The notes: generated by a model from the sequence alone, not told the origin. 64,000 bases of DNA from an uncultured Prevotellaceae bacterium (GCA_902786665.1 CADADN010000003.1:145887-209886), one strand, 5' to 3'; counted from the stretch's first letter, positions 1 through 9,379 are shown. A program made the numbers and translations.

Positions 1-52
1 CGAACCTTGCCTCGAGACCGTCGAGTTTTTGTAATATGCTGTTGTTGTCCAT
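1..52 (-). CDS. prfA: Peptide chain release factor 1, N-terminal fragment
   Basis: Only the first 17 codons lie in the window; the gene runs off the left edge. The start MDNNSILQKLDGLEARF matches the amino terminus of RF1 from Bacteroidales, the factor that reads UAA and UAG and releases the finished chain. The ATG is one base past the stop codon of the small membrane gene upstream, so it is the last visible member of the phoH-to-prfA run. The call rests on a short N-terminal match and on gene order; domains 2 and 3 with the PxT and GGQ motifs are outside the window. Confidence 0.7.
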   Translation of the reverse strand, partial: MDNNSILQKLDGLEARF

Positions 53-53
53 T

Positions 54-230
54 CTATTTCTTGCGTTTGTAGTGTTTATATGATGAGTATGCAGTGACTG
101 CCATGGCGATACCCAATACGATATGAGTCCAATATGACAGCCCATGACTCCAGTTGTAGTATGCCATGAACAGGTTGGTGACCAATAAGATGATGCTGGC
201 AATCAAAATGAAAAGGGTGAAATGTTTCAT
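54..230 (-). CDS. Small two-helix membrane protein, 58 aa
   Basis: An ATG-to-TAG frame of 58 codons lies tightly between purM and prfA, 14 bp after purM and 1 bp before prfA. The product begins MKHFTLFILIASIILL, giving a hydrophobic helix at residues 4-24, then a polar turn with YYNWSHG, a second helix at about 33-48 and a basic tail ending KHYKRKK. This hairpin shape with positive C-terminal end is seen directly; no family is recognised. Its position inside a compact co-directional run and the hydrophobic reading frame support translation. Function is unknown. Confidence 0.6.
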   Translation of the reverse strand: MKHFTLFILIASIILLVTNLFMAYYNWSHGLSYWTHIVLGIAMAVTAYSSYKHYKRKK

Positions 231-244
231 AACATCTGGGTGGA

Positions 245-1420
245 TTAATAATTGAACTCTCCATATTCGGAACGGATGGTGAGGCTCTTCGGGCCTTCCT
301 CGATGTGTCCTACCACCTGCGCGTCGATGTTGAACGACTTGGAGATGGCGATGACATCGTCGGCCAGCGATGGGGTGACATAGATTTCCATCCGGTGTCC
401 CATATTGAACACTTGGTACATCTCTCGCCAGTCGGTGCCACTCGCCTCTTGGATGAGGTGGAAGAGTGGCGGGGTGGCGAAAAGGTTGTCCTTCACCACG
501 TGGCAGTTGTCGCCCACGAAATGAAGCACCTTGGTCTGGGCGCCACCGGTGCAGTGCACCATGCCGTGAATCTCAGGGCGATGAGCATCGAGAAGACGTT
601 TCACCACGGGGGCGTAGGTGCGGGTGGGGGAGAGTACCAGACGGCCGGCGTCGAGACCGGTTCCCTCCACGGGGTCGGTGAGGCGGTGACGGCCGCTGTA
701 CACCAGTTCGTCGGGGACAGCATGGTCGTAGCTCTCGGGAAATAGTGCGGCAAGGTATTTGGCGAAGACATCGTGACGGGCCGAGGTGAGGCCGTTGCTC
801 CCCATGCCGCCGTTGTAGCAATGCTCATAGGTGGACTGGCCGGTCGACGACAGTCCCACGATGACGTCGCCGGGACGGATGTTGGCATTGTCCACCACGT
901 CGCTGCGCTTCATACGGCAGGCCACGGTGGAATCGACGATGATGGTGCGCACCAAGTCGCCCACGTCGGCCGTCTCGCCACCTGTGGGGTGGATGCCGAT
1001 GCCCATCGAGCGCAACTCACCTAGCAGTTCGTCGGTGCCGTTGATGATGGCGGAGACCACTTCACCCGGGATGAGGTGCTTGTTGCGGCCTATGGTGCTC
1101 GACACCAGGATGTTGTCGGTGGCACCCACGCAGAGCAGGTCGTCGGTGTTCATCACGATGGCATCCTGTGCGATGCCTTTCCACACACCGAGGTCGCCGG
1201 TCTCCTTCCAGTACATATAGGCCAGAGACGACTTCGTGCCGGCGCCGTCGGCATGCATGATGTTGCAGTATTCGGGGTCGCCGCCGAGGATGTCGGGGAT
1301 GATTTTACAGAACGCACTGGGATAGAGGCCTTTGTCGATGTGCTTGATGGCATTGTGAACATCCTCTTTAGCGGCTGAGACGCCTCGTTGCATATAGCGG
1401 TTGGTGCTGTTTTCTTCCAT
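245..1420 (-). CDS. purM: Phosphoribosylformylglycinamidine cyclo-ligase (AIR synthetase)
   Basis: Cytoplasmic enzyme of purine synthesis that closes formylglycinamidine ribonucleotide to AIR with ATP. The 391-residue length is the longer form usual in Bacteroidota. HADGAGTKS at residues 56-64 and NTDDLLCVGA at 91-100 are the ATP/substrate loops of the PurM N-terminal domain; TGGGAQTK and VFNMGHRME lie in the C-terminal domain. The start MEENSTNRYMQRGVSAAKED is kept because an AGGAAT lies just upstream; Met10 is an alternative. It follows aroE by 46 bp and shares its strand with purC two genes further upstream, so two purine steps sit in one run. Confidence 0.95.
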   Translation of the reverse strand: MEENSTNRYMQRGVSAAKEDVHNAIKHIDKGLYPSAFCKIIPDILGGDPEYCNIMHADGAGTKSSLAYMYWKETGDLGVWKGIAQDAIVMNTDDLLCVGATDNILVSSTIGRNKHLIPGEVVSAIINGTDELLGELRSMGIGIHPTGGETADVGDLVRTIIVDSTVACRMKRSDVVDNANIRPGDVIVGLSSTGQSTYEHCYNGGMGSNGLTSARHDVFAKYLAALFPESYDHAVPDELVYSGRHRLTDPVEGTGLDAGRLVLSPTRTYAPVVKRLLDAHRPEIHGMVHCTGGAQTKVLHFVGDNCHVVKDNLFATPPLFHLIQEASGTDWREMYQVFNMGHRMEIYVTPSLADDVIAISKSFNIDAQVVGHIEEGPKSLTIRSEYGEFNY

Positions 1421-1466
1421 TGGGATTCCTTTATGTTGATGTGTTACAATTCTGCTCTATGGCCTT

Positions 1467-2210
1467 TTACCTGTTGTGCCAGAACTCCCAACTGGCAAAG
1501 GCTTGTAGCAGGAGCATCTCAAGGCCGTTCACCACGGTGGCGCCTTGTTTGGCACCTTTGTGCATGAACATCGTCTCGTCGGGGTTGTAGATGAGGTCGT
1601 AGAGCAGGTTGTGGCTGTCCATGGCTTCGTAGGGAAGGTCGGGGCATTCGTTGGTATGGGGATACATGCCGCAGGGAGTGCAGTTCACGATGACATTGTA
1701 TTCACGCACGTCGTCGCCTGTCAATTTATTGTATTGGATGGTGCCGGGGCGCTCGTAGCGACTGACGAAAACCGTCTCCAGACCCAGGGACTTCAAACCG
1801 TAATTGATGGCCTTGGAAGCTCCGCCGGTGCCAAGGATGAGGGCTTTCTTGTGGAAGGGCTCAAGCATGGGCTCTATGCTTTGAGTGAAGCCTATCACGT
1901 CGCTGTTGTAACCTTTCAGCAAGATGTTTCTTCCTTTGTGGATGACGCTGATGACGTTCACGGCGCCGATGGCCCTGGCTTCGGGACTGATGAAGTCGAG
2001 GTAGCTCATCACTTTCTCCTTGTAGGGGATGGTGACGTTCAGACCGAGCAGCTCGGGGTTGGAGGCAATCACTTCTGGCAGCATCTCTATGGACGGAATC
2101 TCGAAGTTCACGTATTCCGCATCTATTCCCTCGTTCTCGAACTTCTCGTTGAAATAGCCGATGGAAAACGAGTGGGTGAGGGGATAGCCTATCAGTCCGT
2201 ATTTGTCCAT
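1467..2210 (-). CDS. aroE: Shikimate dehydrogenase
   Basis: Reduces 3-dehydroshikimate to shikimate with NADPH in the chorismate pathway. The N-terminal substrate domain shows THSFSIGYF (12-20, the paired serines that hold the carboxylate), NVTIPYK with catalytic Lys64, and GYNSD with Asp104. The glycine loop GTGGASKA (127-134) starts the Rossmann domain, and GLEMLLLQA near the end is the usual C-terminal helix. At 247 aa it is at the short end of the family but complete. The 80-bp gap to menG upstream is the longest in this run, so a minor internal promoter is possible; none with a clear TAnnTTTG box was found. Confidence 0.94.
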   Translation of the reverse strand: MDKYGLIGYPLTHSFSIGYFNEKFENEGIDAEYVNFEIPSIEMLPEVIASNPELLGLNVTIPYKEKVMSYLDFISPEARAIGAVNVISVIHKGRNILLKGYNSDVIGFTQSIEPMLEPFHKKALILGTGGASKAINYGLKSLGLETVFVSRYERPGTIQYNKLTGDDVREYNVIVNCTPCGMYPHTNECPDLPYEAMDSHNLLYDLIYNPDETMFMHKGAKQGATVVNGLEMLLLQAFASWEFWHNR

Positions 2211-2290
2211 TTCTTTCCTTTTTTCGTTAAGGTGGTGTTGTTCTCAATATATGGTGAAGATGGCTTCACTTTCCCTGCGGAGGATGGGGC

Positions 2291-3025
2291 TTATTTGGTG
2301 GCAAAATACATGGTGCAAATGCCAAAGGTAAGGCGCTTGAATGTGCACTCTCGGAATCCGGCTTTGCCCATGATCTCCATCATGGCTTCGCCTTGGGGAA
2401 ACGCTTTGATGGTCGCGGTGAGATAGTCGTAGGCAAGGGTGTCCTTGGACACCAGGCGGCCGTAGAGGGGGAGGATGGTGTGGCTGTACAACCAGAACAG
2501 CTGTTTCATCGGGAATCGGGTGGGGTGGGTGAGTTCCACGATGCTCAGGTGGCCGCCGGGGCGCAACACGCGATGCATTTCGCGAAGGCCTTGGTCGAGA
2601 TCGGCGAAGTTGCGGATGCCGAAAGCGGAGGTGACGGCGTCGAAACTTCCTTCGGCATATGTGAGTGACAGACAGTCTTCCTTCTCAAAGGTGATGATTT
2701 CGGAAAGACCGGCCTTGGCCACTTTCTCACGACCTATCGCCATCATCCCTTCTGAGATGTCGGCGCCCTTCAGCATCTTGGGCGATAGCATCTTGGCTGT
2801 CTCTATGGCGAAATCGCCTGTTCCGGTGGCGATGTCGAGAATGGTTTCCGGGTGGAAGGGGGCCAATTGGCGGATGGCTGCCCTACGCCACCGCTTGTCG
2901 ATGTCGAAAGACATCCAATGGTTGAGTAGGTCGTAACGCGAGGCGATGGTGTCGAACATGCGCTCTACCTGTTCGCCTTTGCCGGAACGGCTGTCATAGG
3001 GCTTGATTTCCTCCTGGCCGTACAT
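2291..3025 (-). CDS. menG: Demethylmenaquinone methyltransferase (UbiE/MenG family)
   Basis: SAM-dependent methyltransferase for the last step of menaquinone synthesis. [10 protein letters not shown] at 31-40 and DIATGTGDF at 64-72 (SAM-binding motif I) are hallmarks of UbiE/Men[18 protein letters not shown] is the later family motif. In an anaerobic Bacteroidales cell menaquinone is the expected quinone, which is why MenG is preferred over UbiE. The start is 4 bp after the purC stop, so the two are very likely co-transcribed and perhaps translationally linked. Confidence 0.93.
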   Translation of the reverse strand: MYGQEEIKPYDSRSGKGEQVERMFDTIASRYDLLNHWMSFDIDKRWRRAAIRQLAPFHPETILDIATGTGDFAIETAKMLSPKMLKGADISEGMMAIGREKVAKAGLSEIITFEKEDCLSLTYAEGSFDAVTSAFGIRNFADLDQGLREMHRVLRPGGHLSIVELTHPTRFPMKQLFWLYSHTILPLYGRLVSKDTLAYDYLTATIKAFPQGEAMMEIMGKAGFRECTFKRLTFGICTMYFATK

Positions 3026-3029
3026 CTTC

Positions 3030-3977
3030 TCAACGATTGGCGAGGTACTCGCTCACGTTCTTCTCTATACGCTCGGCAAGGTCGCCGTCGTACGCCTCTT
3101 TCACAAACTGCTCGCCGGTGATGTGCTCATATAGTTCGATATAGCGGTCGCTGACACTCTCGGCATAGGCGTCGGTGATCTCAGGCATCTCCTGCCCAGG
3201 TTCGTTCATAAAGCCATGCTCGATGAGCCATTGACGCACAAACTCTTTCGACAACTGGCGCTGGGGCTTGCCGGAGGCGAGGTTCTCCTCGTAACCGTCG
3301 GCGTAGAAGTAACGGCTGCTGTCGGGGGTGTGTATCTCGTCGATGAGGTACACTTGGCCGTCGCGCTTGCCGAATTCATATTTCGTGTCCACGAGGATGA
3401 GGCCGTGGCGGGCTGCTATCTCCTGGCCACGGGCGAACAGACGGCGGGTGTAGTCTTCCATCACTGCATAGTCGGCGGCGGATACCAGGCCTTGGCTGAT
3501 GATTTCTTCCTTGGAGATGTTCATATCGTGTCCTTCGTCGGCTTTCGTCGTCGGTGTGATGATGGGTTCGGGGAAACGCTGGTTCTCAACCATGCCGTCG
3601 GGCAACTGCACGCCGCATAACTCACGGCAGCCTTCCTTGTAGGCTCGCCAGGCGGAACCGGTGAGAATGGAGCGGATGATCATCTCGACACGGAATCCTT
3701 CGCATTTCAAACCCACCGTCACCATCGGGTCGGGGGTGCACAATTTCCAGTTTGGACAAATGTCGCTGGTTTGGTCGAGAAACTTGGAGGCAATCTGGTT
3801 GAGCACCTGTCCCTTGTAGGGGATTCCCTTGGGAAGGATCACGTCGAAGGCTGAAATGCGGTCGGTGGCTACCATCACCATCAGGTCGTTGTCGATGGTG
3901 TATACGTCGCGCACCTTGCCGTGGTAAACTCCTGTCTGGCCCGTAAATTGGAATGCGGTCTTTGTCAATGCTTTCAT
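3030..3977 (-). CDS. purC: SAICAR synthase
   Basis: Joins CAIR and aspartate with ATP to make SAICAR in purine synthesis. The 315-residue protein is the longer SAICAR synthase form rather than the roughly 240-residue E. coli type. KVRDVYTID (21-29) is the glycine-poor nucleotide loop, ATDRISAFD (37-45) and [14 protein letters not shown] (103-116) are family signatures, and VDTKYEFG is the metal and substrate segment. Starts 35 bp after phoH ends. It belongs to the same transcription run as purM, two genes downstream of menG. Confidence 0.94.
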   Translation of the reverse strand: MKALTKTAFQFTGQTGVYHGKVRDVYTIDNDLMVMVATDRISAFDVILPKGIPYKGQVLNQIASKFLDQTSDICPNWKLCTPDPMVTVGLKCEGFRVEMIIRSILTGSAWRAYKEGCRELCGVQLPDGMVENQRFPEPIITPTTKADEGHDMNISKEEIISQGLVSAADYAVMEDYTRRLFARGQEIAARHGLILVDTKYEFGKRDGQVYLIDEIHTPDSSRYFYADGYEENLASGKPQRQLSKEFVRQWLIEHGFMNEPGQEMPEITDAYAESVSDRYIELYEHITGEQFVKEAYDGDLAERIEKNVSEYLANR

Positions 3978-4012
3978 TTTCTTTCTTGATGAATGTTGGC
4001 TATTTTTTCTTG

Positions 4013-5014
<1,002 letters not shown>

Positions 5015-5037
5015 TGTATGTGTGTTGAATTTTGATG

Positions 5038-5045
5038 CAAAAATA
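5038..5045 (-). promoter_or_regulatory. Promoter -7 box for the phoH run
   Basis: TATTTTTG on the minus strand fits the Bacteroidota TAnnTTTG box. Transcription from about 5031 would leave a leader of some 17 bases before the TTG at 5014. A good -33 TTTG was not seen at the expected distance, so this is moderate evidence. Confidence 0.5.
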
Positions 5046-5150
5046 CGCAAAAATCATGAAAACACCACCTCTGACAACAGAAATGTGACGGGGAACTTTA
5101 CTTTTTTGACGCTTTTGTTTCTCCACAAGTGGTTTTTGAAGATTTTATCG

Positions 5151-5158
5151 TAACTTTG
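5151..5158 (+). promoter_or_regulatory. Promoter -7 box for the M15-like gene
   Basis: TAACTTTG fits the TAnnTTTG box and stands 64 bp before the preferred ATG at 5223. A -33 element is not clear; a TTTTTG at 5133-5138 is too close. Confidence 0.5.
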
Positions 5159-5222
5159 CACGTGCATTTTCTATAAACGGCGGGTGCCCGTCGCGGATAT
5201 GCATCACATTTCAATATATGAT

Positions 5223-6092
5223 ATGACAAAAAACAAGTTCTTGCAAGGCTTCGGCATCGTTGTCATCATACTGGCGCTAGTCAGGTGTGCCTTTCCGTCC
5301 ATTGCCGAACAACGCGGACAGACTGCACGCGTGACGGAAAGCATCGATGACAAGGATAAGGAGGATGGCAAGGTCGGCGATTCGATTAGGAATGACATTG
5401 CTGGTGATTCGGTCAAGACCGATAGCATCGACAAGGAAGAAAACAACGATAAGGCACAGGAAGACAAGCGATTGGCTTTCCTGCCTTTGCCAAGGCTCGA
5501 CATCGACATCGTGGAAGGGGGAAATCATCCCATCACGGGGGTGTACAGCTATGCAAAGGCATTTCCTGACTCTAACGACGTGCAGTTGGAAACGGCGAAA
5601 CGCATGGGGGTGAATGTGGTGAACGACAGAAAGGAGGCTGAGGCAAGAAAAGGTGAACTTGTCTATGTGGCCGCCAGCCCTTATTACCAGGTCGACAGAC
5701 TCAAAAACAGCATACCATACCTCGTGCCAAGGGCGTCGGTATTGCTCAACGACATCGGGCGGAATTTCTTCGACAGCCTTTATGTGAAAGGAGTCCCTTT
5801 GCACAAGATGGTGGTTACCAGTGTCTTGAGAAGCCAACAGGACTTGGATAACCTCAGAAAGAAAAACCGTAACGCCTCGGAAAACAGTTGCCACCTGCAT
5901 GGCACCACTTTCGATATTGCATACAACCGATACGTCACCGTTCAGGATCCTGACGGACCTCCACGGAGGGAAGTGGCTAACGACACGCTCAAGTGGGTGC
6001 TTAGCGAGGTGCTGCGCGACTTGAGAATGCAACAGAGATGTTATGTGAAATATGAGGTGAAGCAAGGATGCTTTCACGTCACGGCAAGGTGA
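5223..6092 (+). CDS. DUF5715-like exported protein with an M15-peptidase-like metal motif
   Basis: A 289-residue protein with an N-terminal membrane segment (FLQGFGIVVIILALVRCAF), a charged Asp/Lys/Glu-rich linker to about residue 85, and a globular end. In that end SENSCHLHGTTFDIAY places Ser and His224 seven residues before Asp231, and CFHVT places His285 five residues from the C-terminus. That spacing is the SxHxxGxAxD...H zinc site of M15 DD-peptidases. This resembles DUF5715 of Bacteroidota. A role in peptidoglycan cleavage is an inference; the protein would sit in the periplasm, anchored or as a lipoprotein (Cys near residue 22). ATG 5223 is preferred over GTG 5184 because it places the hydrophobic helix directly after MTKNK. 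Confidence 0.75.
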   Translation: MTKNKFLQGFGIVVIILALVRCAFPSIAEQRGQTARVTESIDDKDKEDGKVGDSIRNDIAGDSVKTDSIDKEENNDKAQEDKRLAFLPLPRLDIDIVEGGNHPITGVYSYAKAFPDSNDVQLETAKRMGVNVVNDRKEAEARKGELVYVAASPYYQVDRLKNSIPYLVPRASVLLNDIGRNFFDSLYVKGVPLHKMVVTSVLRSQQDLDNLRKKNRNASENSCHLHGTTFDIAYNRYVTVQDPDGPPRREVANDTLKWVLSEVLRDLRMQQRCYVKYEVKQGCFHVTAR

Positions 6093-6093
6093 G

Positions 6094-7572
6094 TCACATC
6101 GAAGGGGAGGAGACTATCACTTTCGCGCTGCTGTTGTTGTAGACGGATGGGATGGTGAAGGACACTCCGTCATAGCTGAGGGTGCTTCCGCCTGACACTT
6201 TCACTCCAGAGTATTTCTTGTATTTGCACGTGGAGGTGGAGACAGGGGTAACTGCCTTGTTGCCTATGCCCATCAGTGTGGCTCCGTTGGTATATACGCT
6301 GAAGTCGGTCTTGAACGGGTTGCCGCTGTCGCTGGAGGCGCAGGAGAGGATGGTGCCGCCTGAAAGGACGATGTTGCCGTCGCTCTTGATGGCTTGGGGC
6401 TTGGTGTCATCGGCGCCGTAGGTGAACACATTGCCGGTGGTTACCACGGTCAAGTTGCCACCGCTGATGGTAACAGCTCCGGTGGAGTTGATGCCTTTGC
6501 CGCCGTCGCCGGTGCTGGTGAGGCTCATGGTGCCGCCACTCATGGTGAAGGTACCATCGCATTTCGCACCGGCATTGCTGGAGATGTCCGACTCGCTGCT
6601 GTCATAGATGGCGCTACCTGTGGTGGTGGCGGTGACAACGCCTCCGCTCACCAGCATGTCGCTCTCGCATTTCAGCGCTTTCGTCGCATTGCCTGTGGTG
6701 GTGACAGTCAGTGTGCCGCCTTCGATGAAGAGTTTGCCGTTTTCTTCCTTGTCCGTCTTCTTCTTGCCCACGTCGATGCCGTCACCGGTGCAGGTGATGT
6801 TCAGAGTGCCGCCTTGTTGCTTGAAATATTGGTTGATGTGGAAACCATCGCCCACGGCTTGGTTCACAGTGATGGTGCCGAGATTGGGGGTGAGCAGCAC
6901 GTATTCGTCGCCACTGAAACCATGCTTCACGTTGCCGGTGATGCTCAGCATGCCGATGCCACTCCAGGAGGAATGGCCGTCCACATAGAAGGCTGCACTG
7001 TGGCCGTCGCTGCCATTGTCTGAGACATGGGTCATACCGTCGGAAAGGCTGTTGGTGGTGCCGTCGGCAAGGGTGATGGCTATCATCTTGCCGTTCTGAA
7101 TGTTGATGGCGGCACTATCGGGGTTGGCGAGAGACAAGTTGTTGAGCACCAACTCCATCCCGTAGCTACCTTCCATATAGAAGGAACCGTTGGAGGAGAC
7201 ACCGCTGAGTGTGTAGGCGACTTGCTGCTCAAGGGTGGGAGCGGCAAAGACTTTCACATGGGCACCTGTGACTTCGGCGGTGACATAGGGGGCGAGGTTG
7301 CCGGATATCACTACCTTGGCAGAAGAACCGCCATAGGTCACGGCGACGGTGTTGTCGCTCACGTTGCCATCGTCGATGGTGATGTTGGTAAGGTCGCTGA
7401 GCATGTAGCTCTTTCCGTTGATGGTGAGTGTGGTGCCGTCGCTGAACAACATCTCGCCTGCCTGAGAGGCTGGGATGGCATAGGAGACATCACCCTTGTT
7501 GACACAGAGCGTTTGGGAGTTGGCGGCAATGCTCAATAGGAGAGTGGCGCTTAGGATGAATGCTTTTTTCAT
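6094..7572 (-). CDS. Secreted beta-helix carbohydrate-binding protein (Cthe_2159-like)
   Basis: A 492-residue exported protein with a signal peptide ending near NSQT (about 20). From about residue 190 onward it repeats short strands with glycine turns: GDGIDVGKKK, GGTLTVTTTGNATKALK, GGVVTATTTGSAIYD, GGTMSLTSTGDGGKGIN, GGNLTVVTTGNVFTYG. This is the right-handed parallel beta-helix pattern of the Cthe_2159-type carbohydrate-binding family, known for binding cellulose and pectin. The substrate here is not visible. Asp residues in the turns (DGIDVG, SDMLVSG) may bind calcium. The ATG overlaps the stop of the 128-aa gene upstream by four bases (ATGA), so both are translated from one message. It converges with the M15-like gene with only one base between the stops. 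Confidence 0.8.
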   Translation of the reverse strand: MKKAFILSATLLLSIAANSQTLCVNKGDVSYAIPASQAGEMLFSDGTTLTINGKSYMLSDLTNITIDDGNVSDNTVAVTYGGSSAKVVISGNLAPYVTAEVTGAHVKVFAAPTLEQQVAYTLSGVSSNGSFYMEGSYGMELVLNNLSLANPDSAAINIQNGKMIAITLADGTTNSLSDGMTHVSDNGSDGHSAAFYVDGHSSWSGIGMLSITGNVKHGFSGDEYVLLTPNLGTITVNQAVGDGFHINQYFKQQGGTLNITCTGDGIDVGKKKTDKEENGKLFIEGGTLTVTTTGNATKALKCESDMLVSGGVVTATTTGSAIYDSSESDISSNAGAKCDGTFTMSGGTMSLTSTGDGGKGINSTGAVTISGGNLTVVTTGNVFTYGADDTKPQAIKSDGNIVLSGGTILSCASSDSGNPFKTDFSVYTNGATLMGIGNKAVTPVSTSTCKYKKYSGVKVSGGSTLSYDGVSFTIPSVYNNSSAKVIVSSPSM

Positions 7573-7955
7573 CGGATGGTCGTTTTGTGGGTGTTGCCTT
7601 GATGGTCTTTGATGATGTATATGCCTTTTGGAAGACTGACGGGTATTTGGCCGTCTGTGTAGGTGTCGACAAGAATGCCTGAGAGGGTATAGACCTTGAT
7701 GGTTCCACTGGCGGTACTGGTGGTTGTGGTGATGCCTGACGTCTCGGTGAAGTACATCTTGGCAAGACTGTTGAGCGGAATGGTGGTGCCGTCGCTGGCT
7801 ACAAGGTTGCCGTCGGAAAAGGTGAGTGTCAGACCGGTGACGGACAAGCTGACCTTGCTGCCGTCGGTGTTCTCAAATGTGAGGAATTTGTAGTCGGTGG
7901 CGCTTGCCGACAATAGCAGGCAAGTGAAAACCAATGATAAAAAAGCCCTTTTCAT
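7569..7955 (-). CDS. Small exported protein with a T9SS-tail-like C-terminus, 128 aa
   Basis: Signal peptide MKRAFLSLVFTCLLLSASA, then a beta-rich middle with TFSDGNLVASDGTTIPL, which resembles FSDGTTLTINGKSYML at the start of its downstream partner. The last 45 residues (IKVYTLSGILVDTY... LPKGIYIIKDHQGNTHKTTIR) look like the Por secretion-tail sorting domain, whose typical pattern is VYxxxGxxV...LPxGxYxV...K. The partner lacks such a tail. Translational coupling through ATGA suggests they act together at the surface. Whether type IX secretion exists in this organism cannot be told here. Confidence 0.7.
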   Translation of the reverse strand: MKRAFLSLVFTCLLLSASATDYKFLTFENTDGSKVSLSVTGLTLTFSDGNLVASDGTTIPLNSLAKMYFTETSGITTTTSTASGTIKVYTLSGILVDTYTDGQIPVSLPKGIYIIKDHQGNTHKTTIR

Positions 7956-8098
7956 TGTTATGTTGTTTGATATGTTTTATGTGGACGATATGTAAAAATG
8001 AACCATCTAAATCAAAATCTTGACAATTGTGGAATCATAAAAACACCTTCAAATGCCCCGAAGACCATAAGATGACATCATTTGGCACGTTCTGCGTG

Positions 8099-8106
8099 CA
8101 AAATTA
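8099..8106 (-). promoter_or_regulatory. Promoter -7 box for the beta-helix unit
   Basis: TAATTTTG on the minus strand, about 140 bp before the ATG at 7955. The -33 region is not clear, so only the -7 box is claimed. Confidence 0.45.
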
Positions 8107-8317
8107 CAAAAAAAAGAAGAAAAAGTACTTTTGGCTTGTTTTTTTTACAGTTTTTTATAGACTACTCAAAAGTATGGCATACGGGCGCGGTCTCTTTTTC
8201 TTTTTTCATACACACCTTGTGCTTGCTCCTACTCGGTTGGTGTCTGTTGTATCACTACCCTCTAATTCTTAACATAAGAAGCAATCTCCCACCAATCTTA
8301 TTTTTCTTCGTCTTTTA

Positions 8318-8349
8318 TTTGTATGAAAAGAATAAAAAACTTATCTTTG
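8318..8349 (+). promoter_or_regulatory. Complete Bacteroidota promoter in the gap
   Basis: TTTG at 8318-8321, 20 bp, then TATCTTTG at 8342-8349. Both boxes and the spacing are consensus. The only reading frame it can serve is the 34-codon peptide at 8467, or a non-coding RNA. Confidence 0.65.
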
Positions 8350-8466
8350 TGGGCGTGATAAGCAAAGTCATGGGAGAATGATGTTTACGACTTCAAGGTG
8401 AAGGAGCTTGTGACTAGCTTTCAATTATAAATTGTTGGAAAAACATTAATCACATCAGCACAATCG

Positions 8467-8571
8467 ATGAGAGAAATCATTTTTATGGCAATCGTCGTTC
8501 TCTTTGCGTGGTCGATAGCTGTAAGCGGTAGGAAGAAAAAAGAGGGCTTTCAAGCACCGTCAGAGCGCTAG
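8467..8571 (+). CDS. Putative 34-residue single-span membrane peptide
   Basis: ATG AGA GAA ATC ... TAG encodes a peptide with one hydrophobic span (IIFMAIVVLFAWSIAVS, residues 4-20) followed by GRKKK and a polar tail ending SER. The positive cluster after the helix predicts a cytoplasmic C-terminus. It lies about 110 bp downstream of a consensus promoter in a gap with no other gene, and ends 85 bp before the convergent mgtC. No family is recognised. Small membrane peptides that bind MgtC are known in enterics (MgtR), but any such link here is only suggested by position. Confidence 0.45.
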   Translation: MREIIFMAIVVLFAWSIAVSGRKKKEGFQAPSER

Positions 8572-8656
8572 ATAATAGAACTGCAACCATGTTATTAATG
8601 AAAATTCGTAGATGAATTCGTGGCAATTATATGTCCATACTTTCCATTTCGTAATC

Positions 8657-9322
8657 TCACTCGATGCTCTCCACGCGCACCCCGTTGAGTTCTTCCATCA
8701 GTCCCATCACTCGCTCTTCATACTTGTCGCGCTTCACGATGACATCCATCTTCACGAGGTATGACAACTTGTCGCCTGTGGAGGTTTCCGACATGTTGTA
8801 TGTGTCGATGCGCATGCCGTTGTTACGAAGGCGTTCCAGCACTTCTGTCACTTCACTCACGCTACGAGAGGAAAAACTGATGTAGATGTTGCGAGTGCCA
8901 AAGCGTTGCATCAACCAGTTGAGCGCCTCAAGGCACAAGAGCACCATGATGGTGGCGGCTCCTGCCAATACGTAAAGGCCCGCGCCGCAAGTCATGCCGA
9001 TGGCTGCTGTCACCCATAGGCCTGCTGCAGTGGTCAAGCCTCGTACCACGTGTTTCTGGAAGATAATGGTGCCTGCACCTATGAAACCGATGCCGCTCAC
9101 CACCTGGGAGGCGATGCGCGACGGGTCGAGACGGATGTTCAAGGGCAACTTCAAAACCTCCTCGAAACCAAATTGTGAGATGATCATGAACAAGCCACTG
9201 CCTAATGCCACAAGGAAATGGGTGCGGAAACCAGCTTCTTTGGCACGATAGCCTCGTTCAAGGCCGATGGCGCCACCAAACATGGCGGCGGCGAACAGGC
9301 GAAGGATGAATTCTGTTGTCAT
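8657..9322 (-). CDS. mgtC: MgtC/SapB family membrane protein
   Basis: 221 residues with about five helices in the first 140 residues and a soluble ACT-like end. FGGAIGLERGYRAKEAGFRTH (about 16-36) and GIGFIGAGTIIF followed by VRGLTTAAGLWVTAAIG are the signature of MgtC/SapB. The family is tied to magnesium limitation, acid or intracellular survival and control of ATP synthase in some species; in commensal Bacteroidota its role is not settled. It lies after the terminator of the clpC run, so it should have its own start of transcription; none with a clear box was found. Confidence 0.88.
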   Translation of the reverse strand: MTTEFILRLFAAAMFGGAIGLERGYRAKEAGFRTHFLVALGSGLFMIISQFGFEEVLKLPLNIRLDPSRIASQVVSGIGFIGAGTIIFQKHVVRGLTTAAGLWVTAAIGMTCGAGLYVLAGAATIMVLLCLEALNWLMQRFGTRNIYISFSSRSVSEVTEVLERLRNNGMRIDTYNMSETSTGDKLSYLVKMDVIVKRDKYEERVMGLMEELNGVRVESIE

Positions 9323-9339
9323 AGGCGTTGGTTATGAAA

Positions 9340-9373
9340 AGGCGACAGACCACGCGTGATGGACCTGTCGCCT
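9340..9373 (-). terminator. Intrinsic terminator after clpC
   Basis: On the minus strand AGGCGACAG pairs with CTGTCGCCT (9 bp) around a 16-base loop and is followed by TTTTC. It ends the ispE-Nudix-clpC message before mgtC. Confidence 0.75.
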
Positions 9374-9379
9374 ATGGGG

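Larger units (their letters stand above)
7956..8656. other. AT-rich 700-bp gap between the beta-helix unit and mgtC
   Basis: The stretch has long A and T runs and no gene over 60 codons with credible composition. It holds a probable minus-strand -7 box at 8099-8106, a complete plus-strand promoter at 8318-8349 and a 34-codon membrane peptide at 8467-8571, each listed separately. About 110 bases of untranslated leader lie between that promoter and the peptide. Confidence 0.6.

Noticed and set aside
305-745. Long open frame antisense to purM
   Set aside because: Shadow of a GC-rich real gene; similar antisense frames lie over clpC, GH9, GH3 and the TPR genes and are left out for the same reason.
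8027-8381. Open frames on the plus strand in the AT-rich gap
   Set aside because: Composition is dominated by Phe and Lys runs from poly-T and poly-A, there is no plausible start, and a complete promoter for a different transcript lies inside.
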